64,000 bases of DNA from Luidia sarsii (GCA_949987565.1 OX465110.1:20479773-20543772), one strand, 5' to 3'. Positions 12,901-27,283 are shown, numbered from the stretch's first letter. The notes: a model not told the origin generated them from the sequence alone. Numbers and translations are program-made.

Positions 12901-14845
12901 CACTAAATTGTGAATCGTCCGTATTGGCTTAAAAGATTTAATTTTTTTGTGGACTACTTTTCACAATTTCACCTCACATACAACAAACAGATCAAGTACC
13001 TGAGTTTTCTTGGTCTGGACAAGCAACGGTCTCGTCTTTCTCCGGGCTACAGGGGCTGTCTTTATTTGATCTCGGACTAGTCTCGGCTCTGTCTTCTGCC
13101 TCTGCGTTTCCCAGTCCGCTCTGCGGAGATTTGGAGGGTGAGATGTCGGCGAGCAATTGTATTTGAGGCTCCTTGCGAGGCGTGGTGAGGTCACGGATAC
13201 CGTTTACTGCCTCGCGCACCTCCTCCTCCTCCTGCCGGGCAAAGGTCAAATGTCAAAGGTCAGTTGCCAACCACTAACCCAATCACTTTGATCAGCCAGG
13301 ACAAGAATGAAATCCTAACATTAAAAGGTTGTGGTGCATGTATTTGGAAGGTTATGACAATGGAAGTTAGAAATAGAATGCCATTCTGTGAGTGTGACAT
13401 AACACCGACCGACTGACTAAATATAAAGTGTTGAATATGATATTCAGTTGAATAAAAAAAATGTAATCAAATTATACTGAATAATTTGTTGTGTAACCAA
13501 AAACTGAAATGCTAGGGTGTGGACTGTGGTGTAGTGACTGTAGATGAATCTTATAATCTTATATCAAACTGCTTACAAATCAGGGATATCCAGACAAAAA
13601 CTTTTAACTAGAAAGGAAGTGTATATATATTGCCATCACCAGCATTCTTCTTGCAAACGCTTTTTAGCACTTCCCTCTGATTGGCCATTTTTCATTACAT
13701 CATGTCAGCCTTCTTGCTCCTCCAGCTGAATTGAAGAATACCGGTGGCCGCAAAATATATACTCACTGCCTTCATAAAAACATATTTATTTGTAAATCAT
13801 TCAACTTTTGGGACTTTTTAATTCAAATTTCAAAAGTAACTTAGACCATGCTTAGACAGAGGCCCCGACGTTTTTGATCCTAGCACTAGCACTTAGCAGT
13901 AGCAGTAGCAGGACCTAGGTTCTGCTAGGACTAGGGTCGAAACGTCAGGCCCTCTAACTTTTGAGATTTTTGCATTGCACGTCATTTTAGTAAGTGAGTC
14001 GTTTACCACAGTTTTTGCATTTAATAGTAATAATACTTTTCTAATCTAAATCTCAAAAGTTAGAGGGCCTGACGTTTCTATCCTAGCAGGAGCTTCCTCC
14101 GTCATGTGCGTCAGGGCTTTCCTTCCCCCGACTGTCTGTGTATTCTTGTCACTTTGCCTTTGAGTTTGAGAAAGGCCCTGCTAGGATCGAAATGTCAGGC
14201 CCTCTAACTTTGAAATTCATGTATTGCAGGTTATTTGACTTTTGCAACTGTTTTTGATTCACTTCTTTTCTACTTTTACTAGTGGACTCCCAATATTTTA
14301 TGATCAAAAGTGGTCAGCAAGCAGGCGTGACTCACTTCAGATGCTGCCACCACTGCAATGCTATCCACGGCCTGGAGAAGAGCAGACAACTGCAATCTAA
14401 GAGCCTGCTTCTCGCTGAAAGTGAAGGCTGGGTGGTTCAAAGCCATGACGGCCAGTAGCACAACTTTCTCATGCGTCTCCGAACTGGGCTCCCTCGAGCT
14501 GCATCCCCCATTCAAAATGGCGTCTGTGTGGTCTTTCAAGGTCTTGAAAAGTACCCTAGCCCCGTCCTTGCAAGTCGAATACATGAGAGCCAGGCTCGTC
14601 AGTACTTTATCAAGTATCCTGATATCAGAAATATTGATCAATTTGGAAAGATATTTGACGTCGTTGGCGTTTAGCTCCATTTCTCGGAGGCGGTCGTAGT
14701 CTCGTCTGCCAAGATCTTCGATGTACGTGCCCAGAAATCGAAGTTCAAGAGGTCCGCAGCAGTCCATAAGTGCACACATGAATTCTATCCGTCGGCTGGC
14801 GCTGAGATCCCGGAACCAGTTGATAACTTCCTTCTTGCACACCAT
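843..14845 (-). CDS. ZCCHC2/14-like: ZCCHC2/ZCCHC14-family gene, 5' part with PX domain (incomplete)
   Basis: This is the left-edge part of a multi-exon minus-strand gene. Recognised exons in order are 14336-14845, 13000-13231, 5291-5362, 2869-2935, 1642-1717 and 843-976. Exon 1 resembles the conserved N-terminus of ZCCHC2/ZCCHC14 (ELRFLG, EDLGRRDYDRLR, NHPAFTF). The last four exons make a PX domain, the phosphoinositide-binding fold, and their phases join 0-0, 0-1, 1-2 and 2-1. Exon 2 ends in phase 1 and the first PX exon enters in phase 0, so at least one linking exon between 5362 and 13000 was not found. The SAM and CCHC zinc-knuckle parts known in the family would lie further downstream, left of the window. 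The gene points the same way as CaM-A, whose stop is 2.9 kb upstream. Assignment to ZCCHC14 or ZCCHC2 is not decided. Confidence 0.82.
1642..1717 (-). CDS. ZCCHC2/14-like: ZCCHC2/14-like PX-domain exon (third part)
   Basis: After the acceptor CTTCGCAG the exon reads KRIFSSAQKGEMAEDMLPEI then VEYA, and it ends AA|GTGAGT in phase 2. Helix sequence of the type LP.I.EY.K is typical of the end of a PX core. Phases match the exons on both sides. Confidence 0.85.
2180..2630 (-). repeat. tRNA-derived SINE with tandem A-box units (first array)
   Basis: On the minus strand, GGTTCAAGTC (B box) and TAGCTCAGATGGT (A box) are arranged as in a tRNA gene. The A-box segment repeats five times with a period of about 76 bp (near 2237, 2312, 2388, 2465 and 2537). 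The B box occurs once, next to the first unit. The element ends with a GCCGGGGTGGGGGCGCCAGT tail. Confidence 0.75.
2869..2935 (-). CDS. ZCCHC2/14-like: ZCCHC2/14-like PX-domain exon (second part)
   Basis: The exon encodes LKGLFPIEAGEQQQDRVIPY followed by LP, between a TTTCAG acceptor and a GTGAGT donor, and ends in phase 1. FP.EAG...R.IPYLP is the PX segment linking the first helix to the proline-containing loop. The codon completed across the next intron is T|GC, so Cys replaces the Gly often found there (YLPC-KRIF). Confidence 0.85.
3110..3265. mobile_element. Foldback family 1 copy, diverged
   Basis: GGACGTTTCCATCCTAGCTG and AAGGTCCTGCTTGGATCAAA arms, followed by the family end TCAGTAAGCAGTTTGCAACA. 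A further end-only fragment of the family lies at 4272-4316, and the first 40 bases of the window look like another right arm. Confidence 0.65.
3360..3840 (-). repeat. tRNA-derived SINE with tandem A-box units (second array)
   Basis: The layout matches the array at 2180: one B box (near 3370) and six A-box units spaced about 75 bp apart. One unit is damaged (TTAATATCTGAGC near 3643). The minus-strand frames through it are open only because of the repetition. Confidence 0.75.
4730..4850. repeat. Dispersed repeat family 2 copy, diverged
   Basis: GTTTGCAGTGACACCATGTA then GGCTCTGAAAAGAGCCGGTA. The hairpin has changed to GGCTCTGAAAAGAGCC by paired substitutions, which suggests that the stem matters or was copied from a sibling subfamily. 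A shorter relative (GGCTCTGAAAAGAGCTGGTA) is at 3307. Confidence 0.5.
5291..5362 (-). CDS. ZCCHC2/14-like: ZCCHC2/14-like PX-domain exon (first part)
   Basis: The 24 codons begin VHWSDGSVTSLSKTLGQLLE and end FQCE, flanked by a pyrimidine-rich acceptor (TTTTCCTCCTGATAG) and a GTAATA donor. The W-S-D-G turn followed by a helix with LLEFQ is the early beta-hairpin and first helix of a PX domain. The exon is phase 0 at both ends. Confidence 0.82.
5588..6465. repeat. Minisatellite, 33-40 bp units with a 140-bp higher-order period
   Basis: About 24 copies of CCACTAGACCATTGGGCTAG plus TAGTACAAGTGAT. Some units carry an extra CACTAGG block. These long units recur at about 5985, 6125 and 6265, exactly 140 bp apart. 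Located in a ZCCHC2/14-like intron or its flank. Confidence 0.9.
7005..7275. repeat. Dispersed repeat family 2, rearranged copy
   Basis: A head-to-head arrangement. One part reads TTTGCGGTGACACCATGC, and a second in the other orientation carries GTTCTTTTCAGAACCACACA. The segment CAAAACCACACATACTCACA is duplicated about 40 bp further on. Confidence 0.5.
8440..8745. repeat. Two diverged tRNA-like B-box fragments
   Basis: GGCGGGATTCAAACCTGAGA at about 8460 (minus orientation) and GGGTTCGAATCCCACGCAC at about 8703 (plus orientation). They look like ends of old SINEs, not functional tRNA genes, because no folding acceptor stem is evident. Confidence 0.4.
10470..10965 (-). repeat. SINE of the same family, split by an insertion
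   Basis: The B box and A box lie at 10490-10562. The characteristic tail (AGTCAACTAGCCTTTGCCGG) reappears only at about 10917. The roughly 340 bp between them include a foldback element at 10651-10851, so the SINE is older than that insertion. Confidence 0.6.
10651..10851. mobile_element. MITE-like foldback element
   Basis: Imperfect terminal inverted repeats: AGGGCCATTCCAACTAC on the left and GTAGTGGGAACGGCCCT on the right. The interior is AT-rich with repeated AATCGCGAT-type words in both orientations. No coding capacity. Confidence 0.6.
11828..12565. repeat. 20-bp minisatellite
   Basis: About 36 copies of GGCCTGGTGCTGTTTGCAGT with few changes. The 20-bp period keeps several frames open on both strands, which explains the repetitive open frames here. 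It lies within the ZCCHC2/14-like gene, between exon 2 and the PX exons. Confidence 0.93.
12748..12930. mobile_element. Foldback element (about 180 bp)
   Basis: The ends are complementary: CAATACGGATGATTCACAAT on the left and ATTGTGAATCGTCCGTATTG on the right. The inner parts also pair (AGAGTTTGCAATGCGTTAGC with CAACGCGTTGCAAACTCT). A typical non-coding MITE. It sits about 70 bp from ZCCHC2/14-like exon 2. Confidence 0.75.
13000..13231 (-). CDS. ZCCHC2/14-like: ZCCHC2/14-like exon 2 (acidic, Ser/Pro-rich)
   Basis: The acceptor is CCCGGCAG and the exon opens EEEEVREAVNGIRDL. It continues through a Ser/Pro/Asp-rich stretch likely to be disordered and ends at CAG|GTACTT in phase 1 (232 nt). It enters in phase 0, matching exon 1. 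Supporting signs are the splice sites, the matching phase, and coding-like composition unlike its AT-rich surroundings. I do not recognise the sequence itself. Confidence 0.68.
13859..14015. mobile_element. Foldback family 1 copy
   Basis: Left arm CCCCGACGTTTTTGATCCTA and right arm TAGGGTCGAAACGTCAGGCC. The centre holds short AGCAGT/TAGCAC repeats. Class with CTCTAACTTTTGAG flanks. Confidence 0.65.
14043..14240. mobile_element. Foldback family 1 copy, long-loop form
   Basis: Arms GGCCTGACGTTTCTATCCTA and CTAGGATCGAAATGTCAGGC surround a unique loop ending TTGTCACTTTGCCTTTGAG. The loop end recurs at 42300 and 60240. It lies about 100 bp past ZCCHC2/14-like exon 1 on its intron side. Confidence 0.7.
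14336..14845 (-). CDS. ZCCHC2/14-like: ZCCHC2/14-like exon 1 (N-terminal conserved region)
   Basis: The exon has 170 codons from ATG at 14845 (Kozak-like CTCGCCATGG) to a GTGAGT donor after GAA, in phase 0. An upstream in-frame GTG gives a slightly longer frame, but the ATG starts the conserved protein MVCKKEVINWFRDL. The recognisable family core is PLELRFLGTYIEDLGRRDYD, followed by a leucine-rich helical stretch and NHPAFTFSEKQALR. It may contain more than one helix bundle. No intron is needed inside it. Confidence 0.85.
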
Positions 14846-16712
14846 GGCGAGGAGTTGCTGGCCCACCGGTGCTCGAGAAGGAGTAAAAATCCGCTGTCAA
14901 GCTGAAAGTTTTCCTGACAGTTCCACTACACCGGCCGCCATTACTGTTCTTAGAGCTAGTGGTGGGAACCATCATCCGGGAACTTTAATTATAATGGCAT
15001 CGTCCATGATAGGGGTGCACTATATTCACGTGGGGAAAATAGGATTGAAAATAAGCTTCAAACAATTGCTAATATATAAAAACATGAATGAAATGTAGTA
15101 TAACTCTACTATTTGACGGGAAATTATGTATCAGCAGTTGATATTTTTCTGATTTATCAATATGATTTTACGCCGTAATGTGAGAATGACCCCTCCATAG
15201 AACTTCCGATCGTCCTTAAAGTGCCCAGTCAAGTTGACTGACCGACTCCTCTTCTACAAAATGCTGACACGAGTATTTTGGTATTTTGGAAAACAGAGAC
15301 TCGTAAAAAATTACTTTTACCTACTTCTGCTGAACTTAACCTTGCTCAGATTGGAAAAAGAGGTTTGTAAGTTTTCGAATCTTGGTAAAGTGTTCTAGGT
15401 CAACGGCAGGTACCCTTGTACGTGTGCGTATCCCAGAGCAGACCGTTTTACGTTTAGCCCGGAAGTGTGCAGTGAATGCATATGGATCAGTGCATTGTGG
15501 GACACATTTTTCTTTTTTCATGTTTTTCAACCCAAAAAAAATTCCGTGGGCGGATAAGAACCCACGCATCTCTATTGATCACGATCAGTTATTAATTTTG
15601 GGTCATCTGGGAAAAACCCTGTAAAAGCAGAACAATAATGGCTTTTATAACTAGAAACACGCGCATTGGTTACAATTACATGTCCAGAGAGAGCTCTATT
15701 ATTAAAAAGACATTAATTGCTCAATCCATGGACTTTTTGTTAGAACACATAATAATATGCCGTCGTGTCTGAAATTTAAATGGTCTCTGAAATAAAATTT
15801 AAAAAAACCCAAAAAACAAACATAGTCAAGCTCATTGTCTGCTGTCACGTAGGGATTTCAAGTGTACAAACATTATCGGCAAGCTTCTTTTTCGTAGTGT
15901 AGTCAAACATTAATTTACATCCTTGTTAAAATGAGGGCGCTATAATTGCATTTGCAAGGTCATGTCAAAAGAACCATAAGAAAACAAAAACTGCAAATTA
16001 ATCCCTCAAATCTGGATAAGTTTGATACAAAATCTCCTTTACTAAATCGTAAATGTTTATGAAACATATTTTGCCACTAAACAGGGATACATTTGCAGGA
16101 GGAAAAAAAATCAGAAACTTTTGTACACAACCAAGTAGGCCTATGGATTTCTGTTGCATGATCCTGTGATGACATCACACAATTATTTTGCTCATGAATA
16201 TTGAAAAAAATCATAAGCATAGAAACTGAAACTTGCAAATACACCCCCAGATCGAGTGTGGAAAACAGTTTAATTGTTAGCAACATTGTAAAGCAGTTCT
16301 ATAGCATGGATCTAAGTGATAAAATGTCTGATGCAGTATTGCATGCAAGTCAGAAACCATTTAGCCTCAAACCTGAACGTCGTGTACAGCTCTTTGATTA
16401 TTTTCTATCGAATCCGAAAGCACTTTTGCAGACTGGCATTAATATAATCAATGCGGAGTATTTCTGACGAGTTTATAAATCAACTTGCACATGAGAGTGC
16501 TGTCTTTTTGTGTACCATCGAATTGGCCTGTTCTCGTAGACGCCAGATTTCTCAAGGCTTTTGGAGATGTTTTGAAAGTACCGAAATCCCAAAGTCAGAA
16601 AGCTGCCAGTGCTGGTCAGGAGCACGCCCCTATTTTTAAAGAGCGCCCTCTTTGGGTCACCAGTTCCACCAGCGATTCCAAAATAATTATTTTGGGGAAT
16701 TTTCTTTGAGCA

Positions 16713-16815
16713 GCTTTGAGAAAGGTTCTGCTAGGATGGAAACGTCAGGCCATCCAAATTTTGACATTTCTTTCAGATAGTTCCTGGTATGATCGAAACG
16801 TCAGGGCCTCTATTA
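16713..16815. mobile_element. Foldback family 1 fragment
   Basis: Two right-arm-like pieces in the same orientation (GCTAGGATGGAAACGTCAGG and TATGATCGAAACGTCAGGGC). Incomplete and no longer able to fold as a full element. Confidence 0.5.
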
Positions 16816-17773
16816 TGATAATCACCTTTTGATCATTTTATTCAGAAAGAAGTTGGATTTTTTTTTTAAAGAATCACATGTAAGCCCCCTACATGCAATA
16901 GACTTTTAAAAGCATTAACACAGAAACTAGACAGTTTTTTCATTGATATCTTCCTCTATTTTTTTCTTTTATTAACAGTTTTGAATCACAACCACAATAA
17001 CCCAAAAAAATATAAATCCTGAAAGACGTCACCCTATATATTTCTAAAGGCACCATGCAAAACCCATGTCTCTTTTTGTGTTAGGTTTTATGCATAGATT
17101 GGTGTGGAAAGGCGGTTTTAGATGTTCAGAAGAAAAATTAGGAATGTGAGAAGACATGAGGTTAACAAAAATAACACCTTAACAATTTTTACAGATTTTA
17201 CTACACACTGCTTAATTTCACAAGCAAGAACATCTCATTTTCTTCCGATTACATATATAGATAGAATTTGCTACAAAACAAGATGCATTTTTCACTATGA
17301 TCCTTCTGTATCTAGTGTCATAATCATTTGTATTCTGATTACATTGAAGAACGGACCAGACATTTTTGAAAAAGTTGCAGTTTTGCAAAAACACATGATG
17401 CTACTTGACAACGTACACCATCAAACTCTTAAGGCCACAGCAGGATTTAATCGCAAGGTGAGCTGGATGTTGATCCGGCTAGTTATCAAAACTAAAGCAC
17501 AAAGAGTGGAATGTTTGATTTTAAATCTCTAGATTTATAAGAACTCCTGTTTGTGTTCTTCGTAATTAGTGCAAAATGGTTTTGCCAGGTGAGTTGCAAT
17601 TGTTTTTGCGTCCAGTGGTGTTTTGCCCCATGGCAAAAGGCTTTTCGTTTTTTTGTTTTTTTCAAGAAGCGTCTAAAATCTGGAAAAATTGTTTACAAAA
17701 ATAGAAAACTATAGAAGGCGAATGAGAGATGCAGGTTGATTTTAAAAAGCTCAACTAAGATGTGGAAATGCGA

Positions 17774-21624
<3,851 letters not shown>

Positions 21625-21740
21625 GGTGTTTTTTTTCGGGTTTTGGGAGCTGGAAAGAAGTATGGACTGAGATTCAGAAAGTGGCTGGAGTCGACAGTCA
21701 CGCCCGATGCACTCTTGAACGCACCTTTAGCAGATAAGAA

Positions 21741-21755
21741 ATGCGCAGTGCGCAT
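21741..21755 (-). promoter_or_regulatory. Shared calmodulin promoter motif, CaM-A copy
   Basis: ATGCGCAGTGCGCAT on the plus strand (its near-palindromic complement in gene direction) lies 117 bp upstream of the CaM-A ATG. It consists of two TGCGCA half-sites separated by one base, resembling an NRF-1 site with one extra base between the halves. The same word recurs upstream of CaM-B, -C and -D. Confidence 0.7.
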
Positions 21756-21947
21756 TTTAGGACAAGGCCACCCAGTCTGGTACCACCGTCCCCCCTCCAG
21801 GTAAGCGTAGCGCCTCTGCTCTAGAGCACCCGACTAAATGAATATTCATAAGTCGCAGCGATATTCAACGGATTTTTACGGTCGATTGGCCGAGGACAGG
21901 GTCTCTCTTTTTATATATGGAGTGCCAAATTAACTTTAAAAAGTAGA

Positions 21948-22075
21948 TCTCAAAATTTAGTGGGCCTGACGTTTCGATCCTAGCAGGACCTTTCTCAAAC
22001 TAAGGCAGAGTCTGCCTTTGAGAAAGGTCCTGCTAGGATCGAAACGTCAGACCCACTAAATTTTGAGATTTGCAT
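21948..22075. mobile_element. Foldback family 1 copy upstream of CaM-A
   Basis: Nearly perfect inverted arms around a 12-bp centre: AAAATTTAGTGGGCCTGACG on the left and CGTCAGACCCACTAAATTTT on the right. One of the best-preserved copies, suggesting recent activity. It lies about 190 bp beyond the CaM-A promoter motif. Confidence 0.8.
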
Positions 22076-22261
22076 TAAGGGTTTGAAATTTGATTCTTTT
22101 CTTGTTCATTTTATTTTCTAATCGGCCTCAAACAAAGTGAATTTTTCCCAATGTTGATTAAAGATTGTAAAGAAGGCCTATTTTCTGATATCTTAACCCG
22201 CAGAATAAGTCTTGAAAATAATTGATTGATAGCCTGAAGTCGTGTTAATCTCGAATTAAAT

Positions 22262-22468
22262 ACCAAAACTGTTGCAAACTGCCATAGTAATTAAAAGGAC
22301 CTACGTACTCTGTTCTGCAATACATCTCAAAAGTTAGAAGGCCTGACATTTCGATCCTAACAGGACCTTTCTCAGAGGCAAATGCATGAGGGCTCACTTT
22401 GCCTTTGAGAAAGGTCACTGTCCTGCTAGGATCGAATCGAAAAGTCAGGCCCTCTAACTTTTGAAATT
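22262..22468. mobile_element. Foldback family 1 copy, CTAACTTTTG class
   Basis: End motif at 22266, left arm GGCCTGACATTTCGATCCTA, right arm with an 8-bp internal duplication (GTCACTGTCC, ATCGAATCGAAA), and CCCTCTAACTTTTGAAATT flank. Confidence 0.7.
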
Positions 22469-22795
22469 AATCTCGATCTTTTTATTAAATGTTGCATTGG
22501 CGCGCCATATATCTCCCTGTGCGGTCTGCGTGGGCACGGATGGGGATTTTATTAGCCTGCCCTTTGATCAAAGAGACCAGTGACTGGCCGCTCACTGCAC
22601 GTCATGAATACCTATATCTACCTTGAAGGGAGTGGACTAAAAGGATCCGTGCTATAGTATAGTGCACTAGCAAGGCTTGGCAGCTCATCAATTATTATCC
22701 GTGGTTATGCTAAAAGCTTATCAATGAAACCATAGAATAACTACGCGGAAAATCGTTGCCTGAATGAACCGTTCGACTGTTGCACGGTGGTATTA

Positions 22796-22985
22796 CAAGA
22801 CATCCCTATATATGACGTCACCATTCTCCTGAAGACGAGCAGAGTACACTGTTCGAAACGTCGAGTTCATCCGGTTCTTTTCAGAACCACACTTACTCAC
22901 AAAAGAGAATTTACATGGTGTCACCGCAAACCTAATTATCCTGCTATTCTCACCATGCAAACCTTCAAATCTCATTCACCATTCT
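22796..22985. repeat. Dispersed repeat family 2, best copy
   Basis: It contains CAGAGTACACTGTTCGAAAC, the hairpin GGTTCTTTTCAGAACC, CACTTACTCACAAAAGAG, and ATGGTGTCACCGCAAACC with a CTATTCTCACCATG end. Related pieces lie at 4730-4850, 7005-7275 and 55245-55360. It is non-coding; the open frames through it are accidental. Confidence 0.6.
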
Positions 22986-23072
22986 AATGGTCAACTACAT
23001 TTGAGAAGAATTATTATGATTCTTATGACAATTATTACAGTTGTATGCATGGTTAGATTATGTAAATAAGAT

Positions 23073-23207
23073 CATCTAAAAATTTAGTGGGCCTAACGTT
23101 TCGATCCTAGCAGGACCTTTCTCAAAGGCAGGCCCACTAAATTTTAAGATTTACATTTTGGTAATTTTAGTCAGTAAGCAGTTTGCAACATTTTTGTATA
23201 TCACCTT
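23073..23207. mobile_element. Foldback family 1 copy (right arm lost)
   Basis: GTGGGCCTAACGTTTCGATC and CAGGACCTTTCTCAAAGGCA run directly into the distal flank GGCCCACTAAATTTTAAGAT, so most of the right arm is deleted. The end motif is complete. Confidence 0.7.
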
Positions 23208-23608
23208 AAATAAGATCATAATAGAATTACTCGGAGTATAAACAATTTCCCCTATAGGCCTAATTCATAGTGCCCCTCTTAATTATTCACTGTATTTTAT
23301 TATTTTATTTACCAATTCCCGTATTCTGAGAGGAAAAACAAGGAAATGAAAATCTAAAAAATAAAATGAACATGAATGAAAACCCGTGTTCAGGTTGCTG
23401 TTGTGTACTGTATTATGTCGACCTGGCTGACATGGATTCAAAGCCGGCTTTATATCGACTCGGATATTAAGACTTACCGGTGACTTAAATTTGTCCTTGG
23501 TTTACAATTGAAGTCAGGGATAGATTTTGAGCGGATGAAAGCTGGAGGTATTTGAACTTCACGTAAAATTATCCAGCTATACAACTGACTACACTAGGTC
23601 TATAGTAT

Positions 23609-23894
23609 GCAAACATTATGCAAACTGCGTACTGACTAAAATGACATGATGCGAATATCAAAAAAAAATTAGGAGGGACTGACGAGTCGATTCTAGCAAA
23701 TTTAACCTCACAGGCAGAATTATGACAATTAAGATAATAAACTAAAAATTTAGTGGGCCTGACGTTTCGATCCTAGTAGAACCTTTCTCAAAGGACCTGT
23801 CTGCTAGGATCGAAACCTCAGGCCCACTAAATAATTAGATTTGCATTTTGGTAATTTTAGTCAGTAAGCAGTTTGCAACATTTTTGTATATCAC
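23609..23894. mobile_element. Two adjacent foldback family 1 copies
   Basis: A half copy at 23609-23699 (end motif plus left arm GACTGACGAGTCGATTCTAG) is followed at 23744-23894 by a full copy. The full copy has right arm GCTAGGATCGAAACCTCAGG and the GCAACATTTTTGTATATCAC end. Confidence 0.65.
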
Positions 23895-25188
23895 AATTAA
23901 AACAATACGTAGGGCCACACAAGTATACGAAGGGCTATTAATTAAACAGCTATAAAACTATTGAAAGTGGTCATTAAATGGTTCTTATCTTCAAGTGTTT
24001 GTAGCGTTAATCATCTAAATGAAGCAATTAAGCCATGATCGATTCTTATCTTGGTGGAAATCAATTTCATTATTGCGAAGTAATGATATAAGTGTGGATA
24101 GTCAAGGTTTACTTGAGACAACGCACTTTACCTCGTGTGCGAATAATATCATTATAATTTTGTTCTGGTAGATATAATGACTGGAGTAGATATATACCTT
24201 TGTGCTTAGTGTGGGTATTGCTGATCTGAAAAGTGACCGTGACCTTTGAACAATGGTGGTTATGATCAGGGCAGTAAAATTGTATTGCAGCTTTAAGGCG
24301 GACAATGCAATGGAAATATCCTTGAATATTTTGCATAAAATTATATGTCTGCCATCGCCAATGTATAAAGTGGGGCTTTATGGTTAATCTATATATAATT
24401 TAGGGGCTTGTTATTCTAATACACTGACGTGTAGAAATACACGTTGAGCATTCAATTTAGCCATTTGAAGATTGGCTATTTCATCTGATCCATATACCAG
24501 GATTTCTGTAGGCTATAGTGAAAAACATGGTTTTATTTACCAGTTCCATGACAACGCCGGGATTTCTCGACCACATTTTCTTTTTGAAAGCTCAAAAAAA
24601 AAATGGTATCCGTTTTCTGTATGCTTTGTTGGAAAGCAATGAAATTATATATGCCGCGGGCGGAAATGCGAGTTTCGTCTATTTCAAGAGTCGGCCATTC
24701 ACGGAACGAAAATGTCAGCCGGGTCAGATTCTTAAGTGATCGCGCTTCGCTTTTTTTCGTGAGACACATCATTTCTCCATTGTTCCGGTAATTGACATGC
24801 TCATGTTACTGGCTGGCAATATGAAAAGAGATTTGACATGAGTCTGCACGCTGCCGTGTGTTTGTATAGGTGGCATGGACAGTGATCGATTAGCACGGTT
24901 AGATTCACCTATCGGGGGACCAGGGGGTTTAAAATGTGTAGCTATACAAATATAGCAACCCGAAATTTTGTTTGAAATGTGTCCATTCTATTGCACCAAC
25001 ATTTGAGACCATTTCTTCATAAAAAAAAGAGGGAAATACTCTAATGAATATCATATGATATACCTCCTATCGCGAAGCATAATAGGACCTAGTTAAATTT
25101 CAAATGCATGCTTGTAGGCCAACATTTATATAGAATTATCTTTCTTTCGTCTGTCCAATGAAATGAATTACATTTACATAGATTTAGA

Positions 25189-25299
25189 GTGATATACAAA
25201 AATATTGCAAACTGCTTACTGACTAAAATTACCAAAATTCAAATCTTAAAATTTAGTGGGCCTGACGTTTCGATCCTAGCAGGACCTTTCTCAAAGGTA
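25189..25299. mobile_element. Foldback family 1 half copy
   Basis: The sequence from the GATATACAAAAATATTGCAA end through the left arm to TTTCTCAAAGG is well preserved. The right half is missing. Confidence 0.65.
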
Positions 25300-25595
25300 T
25301 AGAGATAGATTTGCTAAAATGTATTCAAGGTTGTATGTATATCATATAGGCCTATAGTGGGCGAGCACCATTTGTTCTGTCAATATTGAAAGTTCTATTG
25401 CACTATTCCATTGTGCTTTGATCACATTTGATTGTCCACGAAGCTTAAGGTACAGGATATTTTTTCTTTATTTTGTTAAACGGAGAGAAAATCAAGCAAG
25501 CAATCATGTTCTGGGTGGGATAAAACTTTGTGCTCACCCGACGTGTATAATATAGCCTAAAGAAGCAAAGAGATAAACATATTTATAGGTCTATG

Positions 25596-25731
25596 CCAAA
25601 ATGTTGCAAACTGCCAGTAACGACTAAAATGACTAAAATGCAAATATTAAACATTCGGAGTGTCTGACGTTCCGATCCTTTGCAGGACCTTTCTCAAAGG
25701 CAATTTCTACCTTTTGAGAAAGGTCCTGCTC
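25596..25731. mobile_element. Foldback family 1 copy
   Basis: End motif with a small duplication (GCCAGTAACGACTAAAATGA), left arm GACGTTCCGATCCTTTGCAG, and a partial right arm GAGAAAGGTCCTGCTCG. Confidence 0.6.
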
Positions 25732-27268
25732 GTACTGCTCTATAAACAGAGCAACAAACCCTGGGTTTCTTTTAACAATTTTTAACAATCACTAAATTTG
25801 ATTATCTGAAAAAGAGGGTTTTACGATTGAAATGCACAATGACAACCCCCATTTACCTTTTTTTAGTTAATAAGACTTTCATCGTATACTCAGGACATTT
25901 TTACTTCAATTACATTTATAATGAATAACACATAACTTGATTGATTATTGAAAGAGGGAAGGCTTGATTCTGTTTCTAATAGCATTTGTTGCATTTTACA
26001 GGGGAAAAATGATCTAATAATATGACTGGTCAGTATTTGAATTAACTTCACTTATAGTAATATCGCTAACAGACTGCATTTTTTGTGCTGCTACTGAACC
26101 AAACATCACGTACACTTGTAGATTTTTTTTCAGTGTTGTTGACGAAAAGATTCGCAGTGAGATATGATGTTTCGGTCCAAGCAGGACAAATTTTTTTTTC
26201 AAAGGCAGAAGTTTTTGTTTGTATGAGCCCAAGACGAAAAAGCAGCGATATAGATGACGCCAATTTGAGTGAAATATTCATGGCACCATGCAACCGCACA
26301 GAAAAATTCCCCCAAATCCCCCTGCTTTATAGTGAGTATTATTCTAGTCTGAGGGTTTTTTTATGCAGGAAAGTGCCAGTGTACCCACCCAGCATCTAGA
26401 CACATTGAACAATGTCCCTCCCTCTGGAGACCATGAATAATTGATCGACTGTGGCGCATATCCCTAGATACAAGTGCCTCTCCCATTATCGACCTTACGA
26501 GGAATGACGCGGCGAGCCCGTGGAGACAGCGTGAGCGATCTACTGTGAAATTGCATGGCCGGGGTGTCATAGCTAGCCGTTGTAACAGGAGTTTGAAATC
26601 AAGGACTTAGAGGAGGCCGGATCGATACTATTGAGTGGGAAAAAATGAAACAAGAATATTTGGCAGATCTTATTGGGGGGACTAAAATTAAAAAGAACTC
26701 TGATACCGATGTATCTGTGCATATAGTATCATTTGTTGCCCGGCGAAGAAAATGGTACATTCTCAGTTATTTCTTATTTAAAAACAAAAACCAATTCAGG
26801 TTACCGAGTGGTGGATAAATCTATTCTATTCCATTCCCCATTCCATTCCTGTCTGTCGAATTCAAACGATGTTCTTCGTGTCGTAAATATTGACAAAATC
26901 AACAACTAAACAGGCAGATGTTCAAGAAAAATCAACATATTCATTCGACCATCAGAGGTTTTTTTATTGTACCCCACCCCAAATTAAACAAGCCCTAATG
27001 TATGACCGGAAGATAGAGACAAAGAGTGCCTTGATTTAATAGTACATCCGCGATTTGAATGCAATGTCCTCAATACTTCTTTATTAATGAGACAAATCAT
27101 CGCCGACAACTTTTCGACACATTTTTCTCGTCACCACATAAACACGTCGATTAGTGGTTGCCATAATGAATAATGCATGAGCCGGTCTGGTGCCCGGACG
27201 TCGCGCGGCGCCGGGGCAAGGGGCAGCGGGCCCGCGCACCCGACGTGTAAATAACTTATGCCTTGAAA

Positions 27269-27283
27269 ATGCGCAGTGCGCAT
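27269..27283 (+). promoter_or_regulatory. Shared calmodulin promoter motif, CaM-B copy
   Basis: ATGCGCAGTGCGCAT lies 145 bp upstream of the CaM-B ATG in a CpG-rich stretch (27170-27320). An inverted CCAAT box (ATTGG) at about 27313 lies between it and the start. Confidence 0.7.

Larger units (their letters stand above)
22990..27160. other. Intergenic space between divergent CaM-A and CaM-B
   Basis: AT-rich. It holds the foldback copies at 23.1, 23.6-23.9, 25.2 and 25.6 kb and no convincing gene. A CpG-rich promoter zone for CaM-B begins at about 27160. Confidence 0.6.

Noticed and set aside
14358..15098. Plus-strand frames opposite ZCCHC2/14-like exon 1
   Set aside because: They are shadows of the conserved minus-strand coding exon.
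16201..16709. Three overlapping plus-strand frames of 60-90 codons
   Set aside because: The first starts with TTG and the others overlap it out of frame. They could be a worn gene fragment but nothing identifies it.
17122..17532. 136-codon plus-strand open frame
   Set aside because: It lies antisense to the CaM-A 3' flank in AT-rich DNA, shows no domain or splice context, and matches no family I know.
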